A stretch of DNA of 48,199 nt from Fredinandcohnia aciditolerans (GTDB taxonomy: Bacteria; Bacillota; Bacilli; Bacillales; Bacillaceae_L). The notes beneath the pieces are model-generated. The model did no database searches. It saw nothing but the letters and a program-made list of their open reading frames with translations, and was not told the DNA's origin. Each line of letters begins with the position of its first letter. Within the stretch, counting starts at the first letter, position 1. The stretch lies in contig QGHH01000036.1 in assembly GCA_003640645.1 (NCBI GenBank), positions 1-48,199 of the forward strand. The letters run 5' to 3'. Below, piece after piece: positions 8,595-16,371 of the stretch. A program made the position numbers and the translations under genes.

Positions 8595-9059
8595 CTAGTT
8601 TTCTATTTCTACAATCATTTCTATTTCAACTGGAGTGTCAAAAGGTAACTCATTTGATGAAATTGCTGATCTAGCATGTCTTCCTTTTTCTCCAAATACT
8701 TTTACAAGCAGTTCAGATGCGCCATTAATAACGTATGGTTGCTCAACAAATCCATCAGCTGAATTTACAAATCCAAGTAATTTTACTACTTGTTTGACTC
8801 TATCAAGATCACCTAACTCGGCTTTCAACACGCTTAACAAATTAACCATTACTTGTTGGGCAGCTTCATATCCTTCTTCTAAAGTTAAATCGCTTCCAAC
8901 TTTCCCTTTATAAATCAATTCGCCGTTTTTTCTACAATCATTGCCTGAAGTGAAGACTAAATTATTCACAATCTTTGCTGGTACATACTCTGCAGCAGGT
9001 TTTGGTGGATTATCTAAAGTTATACCAAGTTCTTCTAACCTTTTTTCAATTTGACTCAT
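8595..9059 (-). CDS. RidA/YjgF family enamine-imine deaminase
   Basis: A 154-residue RidA-superfamily protein of the longer UK114-like subgroup. RidA proteins hydrolyse the reactive enamine/imine intermediates released by PLP-dependent dehydratases and so speed release of ammonia and the keto acid. The C-terminal RHARSAISSNELPFDTPVEI holds the conserved substrate-binding arginine, followed by the typical final strand. ATG follows TAGGAGGAAT. Its place in an operon with a PLP enzyme of the D-serine dehydratase/D-threonine aldolase type supports a matching role here: finishing the deamination of an amino acid or amino sugar acid. Confidence 0.88.
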   Translation of the reverse strand: MSQIEKRLEELGITLDNPPKPAAEYVPAKIVNNLVFTSGNDCRKNGELIYKGKVGSDLTLEEGYEAAQQVMVNLLSVLKAELGDLDRVKQVVKLLGFVNSADGFVEQPYVINGASELLVKVFGEKGRHARSAISSNELPFDTPVEIEMIVEIEN

Positions 9060-9089
9060 TTTTTATTCCTCCTAATATGAATTATGTAA

Positions 9090-10700
9090 TTAATGTTTTC
9101 CGCAGGTACACATAAGTCTACTTGCTTGAATCATTTCTCCTTTTGAAATCTTTAAATTCTTTTTATTATCAATTACATTTACTCCATTTACTAAAACATT
9201 TGATATTCCTTCGGGATATTGTATAGGATTCTGATATGTTGCTCTGTCATTAATAGTTTCATGATTAAAAACCGTGATATCTGCCTTATAACCAGGAATA
9301 AGAAGTCCTCTTCTCCCTAATTTAAATCGTTGAACTGGAAATGATGTTACTTTCCTTACTGCCTGTTCTAAAGTTAAAGTATTTGTTTCTCTTACGTACT
9401 TAGAGAATAGTCTAGGAAATGAACCATAGGTTCGTGGATGTGGATTTCCTACCTCACAACCTAAACTATCTGAAATGATAAGTGAATAATCCCATTTAAT
9501 AACTTCTTGTACATCTTTGTTTGACATATGATAATAAACAATTGAAACATTTCCATCCTCATCAATTAGTAAATCTAATGCTGTATCTATTGGGTCATTT
9601 CCTGTCACTTTACTAATATCTAAAATACTCATACCTTCAAATTGTGAATTTTTTGAAGCAGCAGATACCACAACATTATTCCAACCAGTAGAAACTACCA
9701 GGTTATCCCAATCCTTTTGTTCTTCACTAACCTCTTTTTTAATCCGAGCCCTTAACGACTTATCTCGGATACGATTAATACAAGTAGGAATCCCTCCTTC
9801 TAGCGACCAAGGTGGTAAAAGTGTAGTTAAAGAGGTTGATCCCGCGTCATACGGGTAAACATCACAAGTAATATCCATTCCTCTTGCCCTTGCATCTTCT
9901 ATAATTGAAATTGCGTCGAATACACTACCCCAATTTCTTTTTCCTGCTGCTTTCAAGTGACTAACTTGTAGTGATACACCACTTTTTTCTGCAATCCAGA
10001 TTACTTCTTTAATAGAAGGTATGAGGTTATTACCTTCTCCTCTAATGTGTGTTGCTAAAATACCATCATATTTCGGTAACACACTACAGAGTTCAGCGAT
10101 CTCCTCTTTCGACGCATATCTTCCTGGTGAATAAAGTAAACCTATTGATAATCCTATTGCACCAGCTCGCATTCCTTCTTCTAAAATACTTTTCATTTTT
10201 TCCATTTCACTCTTTGTTGGTGGGCGATTCTCAAACCCCATAACAGCTATACGTAATGCACCATGAGCTACATAAGTTGATATATTTTCTGAAATACTTG
10301 ATTTATTGATAGTTTCTATATATTCGTCAACGGTTGACCAAGGCCACTCCCAATCTGTATTTCCTATAATTGGCTCTACATATTCCTTTAACAGTGAACC
10401 ATTTTCTTTAAAATAGGGTGCAGGTGCTAATCCGCAGTTTCCTACTACTTCGGTGGTTACGCCCTGTTGTAATTTAATATCAAAATGTGGATCTTTTAAA
10501 ACCAATAAATCCGAATGAGAGTGACCATCGATGAATCCGGGAGATACGATTTGTCCTTTAGCATCAATATTTTCCCTAGATTCAATATCGAATGAGCCTA
10601 CATGAGTGATTATTCCATCCTTAATACCTACACTCCCAAAAAACCATGGATTCCCAGTTCCATCAACTATACGGCCGTTTTTAATGACTGTATCAAGCAT
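9090..10700 (-). CDS. N-acyl-D-amino-acid deacylase family amidohydrolase
   Basis: Zinc amidohydrolase expected to remove an acyl group from the nitrogen of a D-configured amino acid or amino sugar acid. About 536 residues. Metal-site residues of D-aminoacylases are all in place: HSH (H60, H62), the bridging cysteine in VVGNCG (C89), THIRGE (H218), SHLK (H248), and the catalytic Asp in IISDSLG followed by the hallmark NPHPRTYGSFPRLF. ATG at 10700 follows GGGGGAT; upstream in-frame codons would overlap the previous gene and lack a ribosome site. Between ridA and the PLP enzyme, it probably performs the first step, for example N-acetylglucosaminate to glucosaminate. The substrate is inferred. 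Confidence 0.87.
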   Translation of the reverse strand: MLDTVIKNGRIVDGTGNPWFFGSVGIKDGIITHVGSFDIESRENIDAKGQIVSPGFIDGHSHSDLLVLKDPHFDIKLQQGVTTEVVGNCGLAPAPYFKENGSLLKEYVEPIIGNTDWEWPWSTVDEYIETINKSSISENISTYVAHGALRIAVMGFENRPPTKSEMEKMKSILEEGMRAGAIGLSIGLLYSPGRYASKEEIAELCSVLPKYDGILATHIRGEGNNLIPSIKEVIWIAEKSGVSLQVSHLKAAGKRNWGSVFDAISIIEDARARGMDITCDVYPYDAGSTSLTTLLPPWSLEGGIPTCINRIRDKSLRARIKKEVSEEQKDWDNLVVSTGWNNVVVSAASKNSQFEGMSILDISKVTGNDPIDTALDLLIDEDGNVSIVYYHMSNKDVQEVIKWDYSLIISDSLGCEVGNPHPRTYGSFPRLFSKYVRETNTLTLEQAVRKVTSFPVQRFKLGRRGLLIPGYKADITVFNHETINDRATYQNPIQYPEGISNVLVNGVNVIDNKKNLKISKGEMIQASRLMCTCGKH

Positions 10701-10719
10701 ATTTATCCCCCAATCCTTT

Positions 10720-11808
10720 TTATTGTAATTTGCCGCGAGCCTTAACTTCATAACGCTCTATAGTTCTATTTTCTTCCCCAATAAAAACATAGTTATGGAG
10801 ATTAATAGTAGTGCAAATATGGTTAGGAATTATTTCTAAGGTATCTCCAACTTTCATAGGAGAGTCTCCCTCAATATGCAACATTCCGTGTTCTTCAGTA
10901 ACCCTTTCAAATGTAATATTAGGATGCCCCACAACTTTTCCAAAACCTTTTAAATAAATAGGTGGTTGATTTGGTTGAACATCGGTAGCAAAAGTTTTAC
11001 TTCCTCCATCAATAATGGCCCTATTTTTTGTGGGCCTACTGATTACAGTTACTTTAACAATTGCTGCACATTCGTTTTCTGTACAACAACCATATTTTTC
11101 TTGCATTGCATCATAAAACACATAGGTCCCTGGTCGAATTTCAGTAACACCGGGAACTGTAGCAGCGGAAGCTGATGTTGAAGTGGATCCAACACTTACA
11201 TCATGAATTGGTAATCCAATTTTTCTTAATTGAACTGCTAGTTCTACCATCTTTTGCCCTTCTTCTATTCCCGCTTCTACAAAATTAAGAGTTGGGTTAC
11301 CATTAAGTATTGGACCTCTAAAAGTATAAATTCCAGATATTTTTATATTTTTTAAGCCTGAAATCTCTTTCGCGATATCCAATACGCTTTCATATGGGAT
11401 TCCCGTTCTTTCTAAACCTAAATCAACCTCTAATCTCACTTCTATTGTCACATTGTTTTCCTCTAGCAATTTTGAGAGTATTTTTGCCCCTTCTAAGCTA
11501 TCAATCCCTAAAATAAGTCTAACTTTTTTACTAAGTTCAATTGCCTTCTGAATTTTTTCCAATGTTACTAATGGGTAGGCTATAAAAATATCTCTAATTC
11601 CATAGTCCGCCATTACTTCAGCTTCAGTAATTTTTGCTGTTGTTATTCCAACTGCTCCTGCCTTTAATTGTTCTTTTGCAATAAAAGGTATTTTATGTGT
11701 TTTAATATGTGGTCGAAGATTTACATTGTTTTCTTTAGCAATATCGTTCATTTTATAAATGTTTTTTAGAAGTTTAGACTTATCAATAAAAATAGCTGGC
11801 GTATCCAA
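10720..11808 (-). CDS. Fold-type III PLP enzyme (D-threonine aldolase / D-serine dehydratase-like)
   Basis: A 362-residue enzyme with an alanine-racemase-type PLP barrel and the C-terminal domain of D-threonine aldolase/DSD1 proteins. The PLP lysine lies in RPHIKTHK (K36), and the metal-binding His and Cys are in PNHICT (H330, C332), so a divalent metal is expected. The family covers D-threonine aldolase, D-serine dehydratase and, to my knowledge, D-glucosaminate dehydratase, which yields KDG and ammonia. That last activity would connect directly to the KDG kinase and KDPG aldolase downstream. The TTG start follows AAAGGGG by 9 nt. First structural gene of the operon, 23 bp from an operator-like repeat. 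Confidence 0.85.
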   Translation of the reverse strand: MDTPAIFIDKSKLLKNIYKMNDIAKENNVNLRPHIKTHKIPFIAKEQLKAGAVGITTAKITEAEVMADYGIRDIFIAYPLVTLEKIQKAIELSKKVRLILGIDSLEGAKILSKLLEENNVTIEVRLEVDLGLERTGIPYESVLDIAKEISGLKNIKISGIYTFRGPILNGNPTLNFVEAGIEEGQKMVELAVQLRKIGLPIHDVSVGSTSTSASAATVPGVTEIRPGTYVFYDAMQEKYGCCTENECAAIVKVTVISRPTKNRAIIDGGSKTFATDVQPNQPPIYLKGFGKVVGHPNITFERVTEEHGMLHIEGDSPMKVGDTLEIIPNHICTTINLHNYVFIGEENRTIERYEVKARGKLQ

Positions 11809-11830
11809 TTTTTTAGTCCCCTTTCATCTT

Positions 11831-11855
11831 GTTCACATATGCGAACAACGTTCGC
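11831..11855 (-). promoter_or_regulatory. IclR-type operator, copy at the structural operon
   Basis: A 25-bp site made of three GTTCGC-type half sites: the near-palindrome GTTCACATATGCGAAC (11831-11846) overlaps the palindrome GCGAAC-AAC-GTTCGC (11841-11855). It matches the site at 12665-12689 in 22 of 25 positions and lies 23 bp upstream of the first structural gene. The same layout before the regulator gene points to the adjacent IclR protein as the binder. Confidence 0.7.
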
Positions 11856-11872
11856 GATTTGTAGTAAAAAAA

Positions 11873-12646
11873 TTATGTGAAAAGTTGTGAATCTTTATAA
11901 CCAAATTTTCTTGATAATTCCATAGCAGCAGTTATTAAGTGAGTTGAGTATTCGGTGGCATGTTTTTCTTGCATACGTGTTGCTAAACCAGCTACACTTA
12001 TTGCTGCAATAGGCTGATTAGAGTAATCGTATATTGGAGCAGCTATACAATAAACATCTTCTTCTCTTTCTCGATTATCTACTGCATAGCCCCTTTTCCG
12101 GATCTGCTCAATATTTAGCATTAAACTGGTTAAATCCTTAATACTATTTTCATTTACGGGTTCAAAATCAATTTCCCCCATAATTTCAACAATTTTTTCA
12201 TCAGGATATGCAGCCAAGATTGCTTTGCCTAGGCCTGTTATATACATGGGAAGCCTCATTCCAAGAGATGCCGTTGTTCGAATAGATGATAATCCTTCTA
12301 CCTTATCCAAATATACTATTTCCCCTTTCGCTGGAACAGCTAAAAACGCAGTTTCACCTGTGATATTAACAAGTTTTTCTAAATACGGCCTAGTATCCTT
12401 TGTTAGATCGGTATTATTTAAATAAGAAGTACCCACCTCAAATAGTTTTATTCCAGGTTTGTATTTTTTTATATTGTCGTCAAATTCTAGGAACCCTTTA
12501 TTAACCATGGTCTCCAAAATTTCATATGTACTACTTTTGGGAGCATTTAATTCCTGGCTGATCCTGGAAACAGATACAGGTTCATTAATTGATGCAAAAA
12601 GTCCTAATATATCCATTACACGCGATGCGGTCTTATTCATTTTCAA
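11873..12646 (-). CDS. IclR family transcriptional regulator (KdgR-like)
   Basis: About 257 residues, the normal IclR size. An N-terminal winged helix (residues about 5-65, with VSVSRISQELNAPKSSTYEI as the recognition region) is followed by the IclR effector domain (about 75-255, with TGLGKAILAAYP and CIAAPIYDYSNQPIAAISVA typical). It probably controls the operon directly downstream and its own gene, since nearly identical operators precede both. TTG at 12646 sits 8 nt from the GGGG ribosome site; GTG at 12655 abuts that site, and ATG at 12640 is a third option. The effector is likely the operon's sugar acid or KDG, by analogy with KdgR-type regulators. Confidence 0.9.
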   Translation of the reverse strand: MKMNKTASRVMDILGLFASINEPVSVSRISQELNAPKSSTYEILETMVNKGFLEFDDNIKKYKPGIKLFEVGTSYLNNTDLTKDTRPYLEKLVNITGETAFLAVPAKGEIVYLDKVEGLSSIRTTASLGMRLPMYITGLGKAILAAYPDEKIVEIMGEIDFEPVNENSIKDLTSLMLNIEQIRKRGYAVDNREREEDVYCIAAPIYDYSNQPIAAISVAGLATRMQEKHATEYSTHLITAAMELSRKFGYKDSQLFT

Positions 12647-12664
12647 GTCATTCACCCCAAAGTT

Positions 12665-12689
12665 GTTCGCATATGCGAACTATGTTCGC
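12665..12689 (-). promoter_or_regulatory. IclR-type operator, copy at the regulator gene
   Basis: A perfect 16-bp palindrome GTTCGCATATGCGAAC (12665-12680) overlaps a second palindrome GCGAAC-TAT-GTTCGC (12675-12689). It sits about 20-45 bp upstream of the iclR start, where binding would block transcription or ribosome access. It is the better copy of the operator also found at 11831-11855. Confidence 0.75.
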
Positions 12690-12938
12690 TTATTAATTCA
12701 CTTTTATTTTATACACCTTTTTATTATTTGTCAATATTATCAGAAAATTATATCAATATAATCATTTTGGATAATGATTAGGTAACAACTTAAATATGGT
12801 ATATCATATCTATTGCAATTGCAGAGAAACTATAACTTTTTAATAACCCCTGGAGTATCATATCTCATATTACTAAATGGTTCGTCTAAATAGTAATTTT
12901 CACATTTCCGGCCCTTCAACGAAAAAATATTGTTCCTA

Positions 12939-12987
12939 CTAATCAAAAAGCATGAAAACTTAAATTGAGTAAATGCTTTTTGATTAG
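12939..12987 (-). terminator. Terminator beyond histidine-kinase remnant
   Basis: Perfect 15-bp arms CTAATCAAAAAGCAT and ATGCTTTTTGATTAG with a 19-nt loop. The stop of the broken kinase frame lies inside the right arm, so this was probably the kinase gene's terminator or a junction created by deletion. The 12690-12938 stretch holds nothing else I can name apart from a small dyad TAATCATT/AATGATTA (12760-12781). Confidence 0.55.
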
Positions 12988-13388
12988 GATTTAGAAAATT
13001 TAGGGTCATTTAAAATATCAATAATAATATTTCTTTGTAAAGCAACAATATTAACCGATTTTTTGTTTAATGCTAGTGCTTTATTTTTCAATCTTGTGGT
13101 TAAATTCAAATCTTCCATTACCTCTTTTATATATATTGATTTTTGTTCAATAATTTCAGCGTATTCCCTAATTTCCCCTAAAGAGAAGTCATATTTTTAA
13201 TCTTTTATTAACTCAGCAAAACCTTGTATAGAGGCAAGTGGCGTTTTTATATCATGCGAAATATTTGCTAGCCACTCTTCCCTCATTAGTTCCAATTTCT
13301 TTCTTTCCTTTTTGTTGGCTGTTAGTTGTTCGGATAAAAAATTTACATTATCAAAGACCTCTTTAAAATACGATACAGTTTCTATTGC
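12984..13388 (-). pseudogene. Sensor histidine kinase remnant
   Basis: The frame contains the kinase dimerisation and phospho-acceptor region LANISHDIKTPLASIQGFAE, with the phospho-His in the SHD triad. An in-frame TAA (13197-13199) follows, after which the reading continues with typical helix sequence (KYDFSLGEIREYAEIIEQKS and on to DLNLTTRL) until a second stop at 12984. Sensor, HAMP and ATPase domains are all missing. The 5' side is joined in frame to a transposase fragment. This is a dead two-component kinase gene broken by insertion and deletion. Confidence 0.75.
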
Positions 13389-13712
13389 TTCGGGGTGAAC
13401 ACGGAAACGATTAATGGTGCGATAACTCGGTTCATAACCTTGGGAAAGCCACATCATACGGATACTATCTTTTAAAAGCGCCTCGATTTTACGACCAGAA
13501 AAGACAGACTGCGAATACGCACATAAGATAATTTTTAACATCATGCGTGGATGATAAGCAGGGCAACCTTCATTTCGAAGAAATGGTTCAAGTGCTTCAG
13601 GTGGAATACATTCAACTAAGTTATGTACATGGAAGGCAATATCATTCTCTTGTAATTTTACTTCTAAATTTAAAGGCAAAATTAATTGATTCATGTTATA
13701 ATCTTTAAACAT
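13389..13712 (-). pseudogene. IS1182-type transposase, N-terminal fragment
   Basis: About 108 residues of an IS1182-family transposase, with the DUF772-like stretch CPAYHPRMMLKIILCAYSQS followed by GRKIEALLKDSIRMMWLSQG and YRTINRFRVHPE. The family is normally near 450-500 residues; the catalytic domain is gone. From about 13388 the frame continues into histidine-kinase sequence. Its ATG follows a gene-start region with a GTGTCCTTA motif that repeats inverted at 13763-13774, as at an IS end. Confidence 0.75.
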
Positions 13713-13795
13713 AAGGACACTTCTTTCTGTTTGGATTTGGTGTGGTAACTTAATTTTAACAAAGAATGTCCTTATTTTTTATTTAAAAATAATCA

Positions 13796-13839
13796 AAGCC
13801 TGTGAAATTTTACTCATGGTAAAATTCCACAGGCTTTTT
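13796..13839 (-). terminator. Hairpin upstream of the IS1182 remnant
   Basis: Near-perfect 18-bp arms starting AAGCCTGTG and ending CACAGGCTT with a 5-nt loop and T runs. It lies 54 bp after the HD-protein stop, so it can end that transcript, and it may originally belong to the IS end (TTTTGTCCCAGCCTC follows at 13855). Confidence 0.65.
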
Positions 13840-13892
13840 CATTTCAGAGGAGGGTTTTGTCCCAGCCTCATTGGACAATCTTTTTGGAACAA

Positions 13893-14531
13893 TCATTCCG
13901 ACCATGATGAATGTAAAATACAGTGACAGAAATTCTTATTTTTATATTCAGGTCTAAAATGTTGGACAATATCTTCTTTCATATTGCCAAATGTTGTTTC
14001 CGGTTTGTGCTTGAAACCTTCATAGAACGCTGGAATAATTTTCTTTTTAAAATTATTACGTGGGAACATTTTTATTATTTCTTCACGCAGGTCTTCAGGG
14101 AATTGATCAAATCCATCTCCCATTACATCTAAACCTACACCATGAAAAAGTAATGCTACTTCAGACTCTTTATGCTCTGCAACTCCAGGGGTCGTATGCA
14201 GTGCAATCGCATCCCATACGAGCTGGATGCTGGCATCCGGAATTTCATAATGCTGTAAAAACTGTCTTGCAGCATTGGCACCATCTACTTCAAACCGTAA
14301 ATCTGGGCTACTATATTTTTTTGTTAGGCCAAGATCATGAAATAAAGCACTGACATATAATAACTCCAATTCATACTCTTGTTTCGCTTTTTTTCCATTC
14401 ACTGCCCCAAATAAAAAGACACGATTTGAATGATTCCACAATAAATCATTCCCATGCTCACGTAAAATTTCAGCTGCATCTTTCGCCAATCTTGAATCAG
14501 GAATTTGAATACCTGCTATTGTTTGTTGCAT
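13893..14531 (-). CDS. HD-domain hydrolase, cyanamide hydratase-like
   Basis: A 212-residue HD-fold metal phosphohydrolase-type protein. The metal site is visible as an upstream histidine in WNHSNRVF (about residue 35), the HD pair in LYVSALFHDLGLTKKY (about residue 67), and ALHTTPG (about residue 110). The pattern resembles cyanamide hydratase-family HD proteins, which hydrate small nitriles rather than cleave nucleotides; the true substrate is unknown. ATG follows AAAAGGGG. The next gene upstream, same strand, is a LysR regulator of CynR-like type, which would suit a small-molecule stress role, but a functional link is only inferred. Confidence 0.75.
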   Translation of the reverse strand: MQQTIAGIQIPDSRLAKDAAEILREHGNDLLWNHSNRVFLFGAVNGKKAKQEYELELLYVSALFHDLGLTKKYSSPDLRFEVDGANAARQFLQHYEIPDASIQLVWDAIALHTTPGVAEHKESEVALLFHGVGLDVMGDGFDQFPEDLREEIIKMFPRNNFKKKIIPAFYEGFKHKPETTFGNMKEDIVQHFRPEYKNKNFCHCILHSSWSE

Positions 14532-14641
14532 AATTAAAAACCCCTTTTCAATGTATTACTCACCTAATGAGTTGTCTTCATTGTAAAAAGGTTCCTATCA
14601 TTTTACTATCCAATCATTTCTATGATTATGATAGAAAAAAA

Positions 14642-15574
14642 CTATAATATAGAGTCATGTAAGAAATCGATTACGTCCTTATCTGTTTTAAAATACAGCT
14701 TTTCAATTTCACGTACCAATAACATAATATATTGACGTGCTGCAAAATTTATAAAACCATTTTTTTTTCTTATGAGTGTAACCTTTTTTGTCAACGACGG
14801 TTTTTCAATATGTTGGTAAAATAAATCCTTTGTATCATAAAACTCATACAATGTACGTGAAACAATACTACGACCAACACCACTTCTTACTAGATTTAAA
14901 ATGGATTGGATACTAGATGTTTCTACAATAGGCTCTAGTTGCTTTCCAATTTCATTGCTAGTTAGTTCAAGTATTTTTCTACATTGGTGCATATTTGGGA
15001 ATAAAATTAGCGGATCATCTAACGCAGAAGAAAATGGAATCCTCTTTTCCTCACTGTGTTGATTACTAATCAGATAAAATTCTTCTTCGTACAACTTGAT
15101 CACTTGCAATAAATCATTTGGGTTAAGATGAAAACCAATTCCAAAATCAGCTTGATTCTCTAAGACAGCCACCTCTATTTGATCAGTAGTCTCAATGAAC
15201 ACTTTAACGTTCGGATATAATTGATTAAATCGAATACACAAAGTAGATGTCAAATCCGTTATTTCTCCGGGTAACACAGCAATCCTCAATTCTCCGATTT
15301 CTACTTTAGTCAATGCATCAATTTGAGATGACATACTTTGTAGAGAACTTCGAATATTTAAGGCTTCTTGCCTTACAATTTCCCCTACCTTAGTTAGCTC
15401 AATTTTCTTTCCGATACGGTTAAAAAGTGGATATCCAATTTCTCTTTCTAGAATTTTTATTTGATGACTTAAAGTCGGCTGTGATATTCTTAATTTTTCA
15501 GCGGCATTTGTAAAATGCAATTCATTACTAACCATTAAAAAATACTCTAAATGTCGTAATTCGATACATATCAT
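14642..15574 (-). CDS. LysR family transcriptional regulator (CynR-like)
   Basis: A 310-residue LysR protein. The N-terminal winged helix-turn-helix (about residues 5-65, including HFTNAAEKLRISQPTLSHQI) is followed by the periplasmic-binding-protein-like effector domain (about 92-300). The GAGGGG ribosome site is only 1 nt from the ATG, so the start may be slightly different, but LRHLEYF is where family members usually begin. It lies 110 bp upstream of the HD-protein gene on the same strand instead of divergent from it, so its target is not obvious. The 160 bp upstream (15575-15735) hold no recognisable gene. Confidence 0.88.
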   Translation of the reverse strand: MICIELRHLEYFLMVSNELHFTNAAEKLRISQPTLSHQIKILEREIGYPLFNRIGKKIELTKVGEIVRQEALNIRSSLQSMSSQIDALTKVEIGELRIAVLPGEITDLTSTLCIRFNQLYPNVKVFIETTDQIEVAVLENQADFGIGFHLNPNDLLQVIKLYEEEFYLISNQHSEEKRIPFSSALDDPLILFPNMHQCRKILELTSNEIGKQLEPIVETSSIQSILNLVRSGVGRSIVSRTLYEFYDTKDLFYQHIEKPSLTKKVTLIRKKNGFINFAARQYIMLLVREIEKLYFKTDKDVIDFLHDSIL

Positions 15575-15735
15575 TCCCCTCTTAGGTCAATTTCTCTGTG
15601 TATATTGAAATCACTTTATGAGATGCATGGTGGGACAATAAAATTATTGCTTCAACTGTTTTAATAGGTCAATATACCAAAAATTCATAGTAGCGTTCAT
15701 CAATAATACTTTTTAGAATTCACCTACAAAAGGAC

Positions 15736-16131
15736 CTATTCTTGCCCCTCAAGATTACCATATCTTCTTTGGGCTAACTCTGGATCATCGTAAACTGAAA
15801 TTTTTGAATCGATAAGTTCAAGATTTTTCTTCAACTCCTCGATCTGTTTTAAAACGTGATTGCGATGATCTATAAGCATCGTTTTTCTGTCTTCTATCGT
15901 TTTCATGCCTTCTACACACCAATCTGCATATTGCTTAATTTCTTTAATAGGCATCCCTGTATCCTTCAAGCAACGAACCATCGCCATCCAGTTAAGGTCG
16001 GTTTCCGAAAACACTCTGTTACCAGAATTATCTCTGCCAATAAAAGGCATTAAACCCGCTTTATCATAATAACGTATCGTGTGAGCAGACATTCCAAATT
16101 TTTTTGCAACTTCTTTAATAGAATAATTCAT
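15736..16131 (-). CDS. MerR family regulator
   Basis: A 131-residue MerR-type regulator: an N-terminal helix-turn-helix (SIKEVAKKFGMSAHTIRYYD, residues 4-23), the second winged region to about residue 75, and a long C-terminal dimerisation coil (about 80-120, rich in Lys, Glu and Leu). It lacks the cysteine cluster of metal sensors, so it belongs to the group that senses organic or aldehyde-type stress, like AdhR. It is divergent from an SDR gene. A classical MerR promoter with a 19-bp spacer and central dyad lies before that gene, so the SDR is the likely target. Confidence 0.9.
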   Translation of the reverse strand: MNYSIKEVAKKFGMSAHTIRYYDKAGLMPFIGRDNSGNRVFSETDLNWMAMVRCLKDTGMPIKEIKQYADWCVEGMKTIEDRKTMLIDHRNHVLKQIEELKKNLELIDSKISVYDDPELAQRRYGNLEGQE

Positions 16132-16276
16132 TCTATATCATCCCTTAACCTAGATTTATCTTGAAAACATCTAACTTATTATAGTGTATGATTAATTAAT
16201 TTTTCAATTTTTTGACTGATATTAATGGGAAGAAAACAAAAAAATAAAGATAAGCTATATTTTATTATTTTATCTC

Positions 16277-16307
16277 TTGCCTTAGAGTTAACTCGAAGAT
16301 TTATACT
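16277..16307 (+). promoter_or_regulatory. MerR-type promoter/operator of the SDR gene
   Basis: TTGCCT (-35) and TATACT (-10) are separated by exactly 19 bp. The spacer region carries the dyad CTTAGAGTTAACTCGAAG (8 of 9 pairs). An overlong spacer with a centred dyad is the hallmark of promoters activated by MerR proteins through DNA untwisting. It lies 65 bp upstream of the SDR start, opposite the merR gene. Confidence 0.8.
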
Positions 16308-16371
16308 TTTCGTAGACCACAGAAAATAACTAAGTGGTTAATAGAATTAATATACAAAGGAGATATGACTT

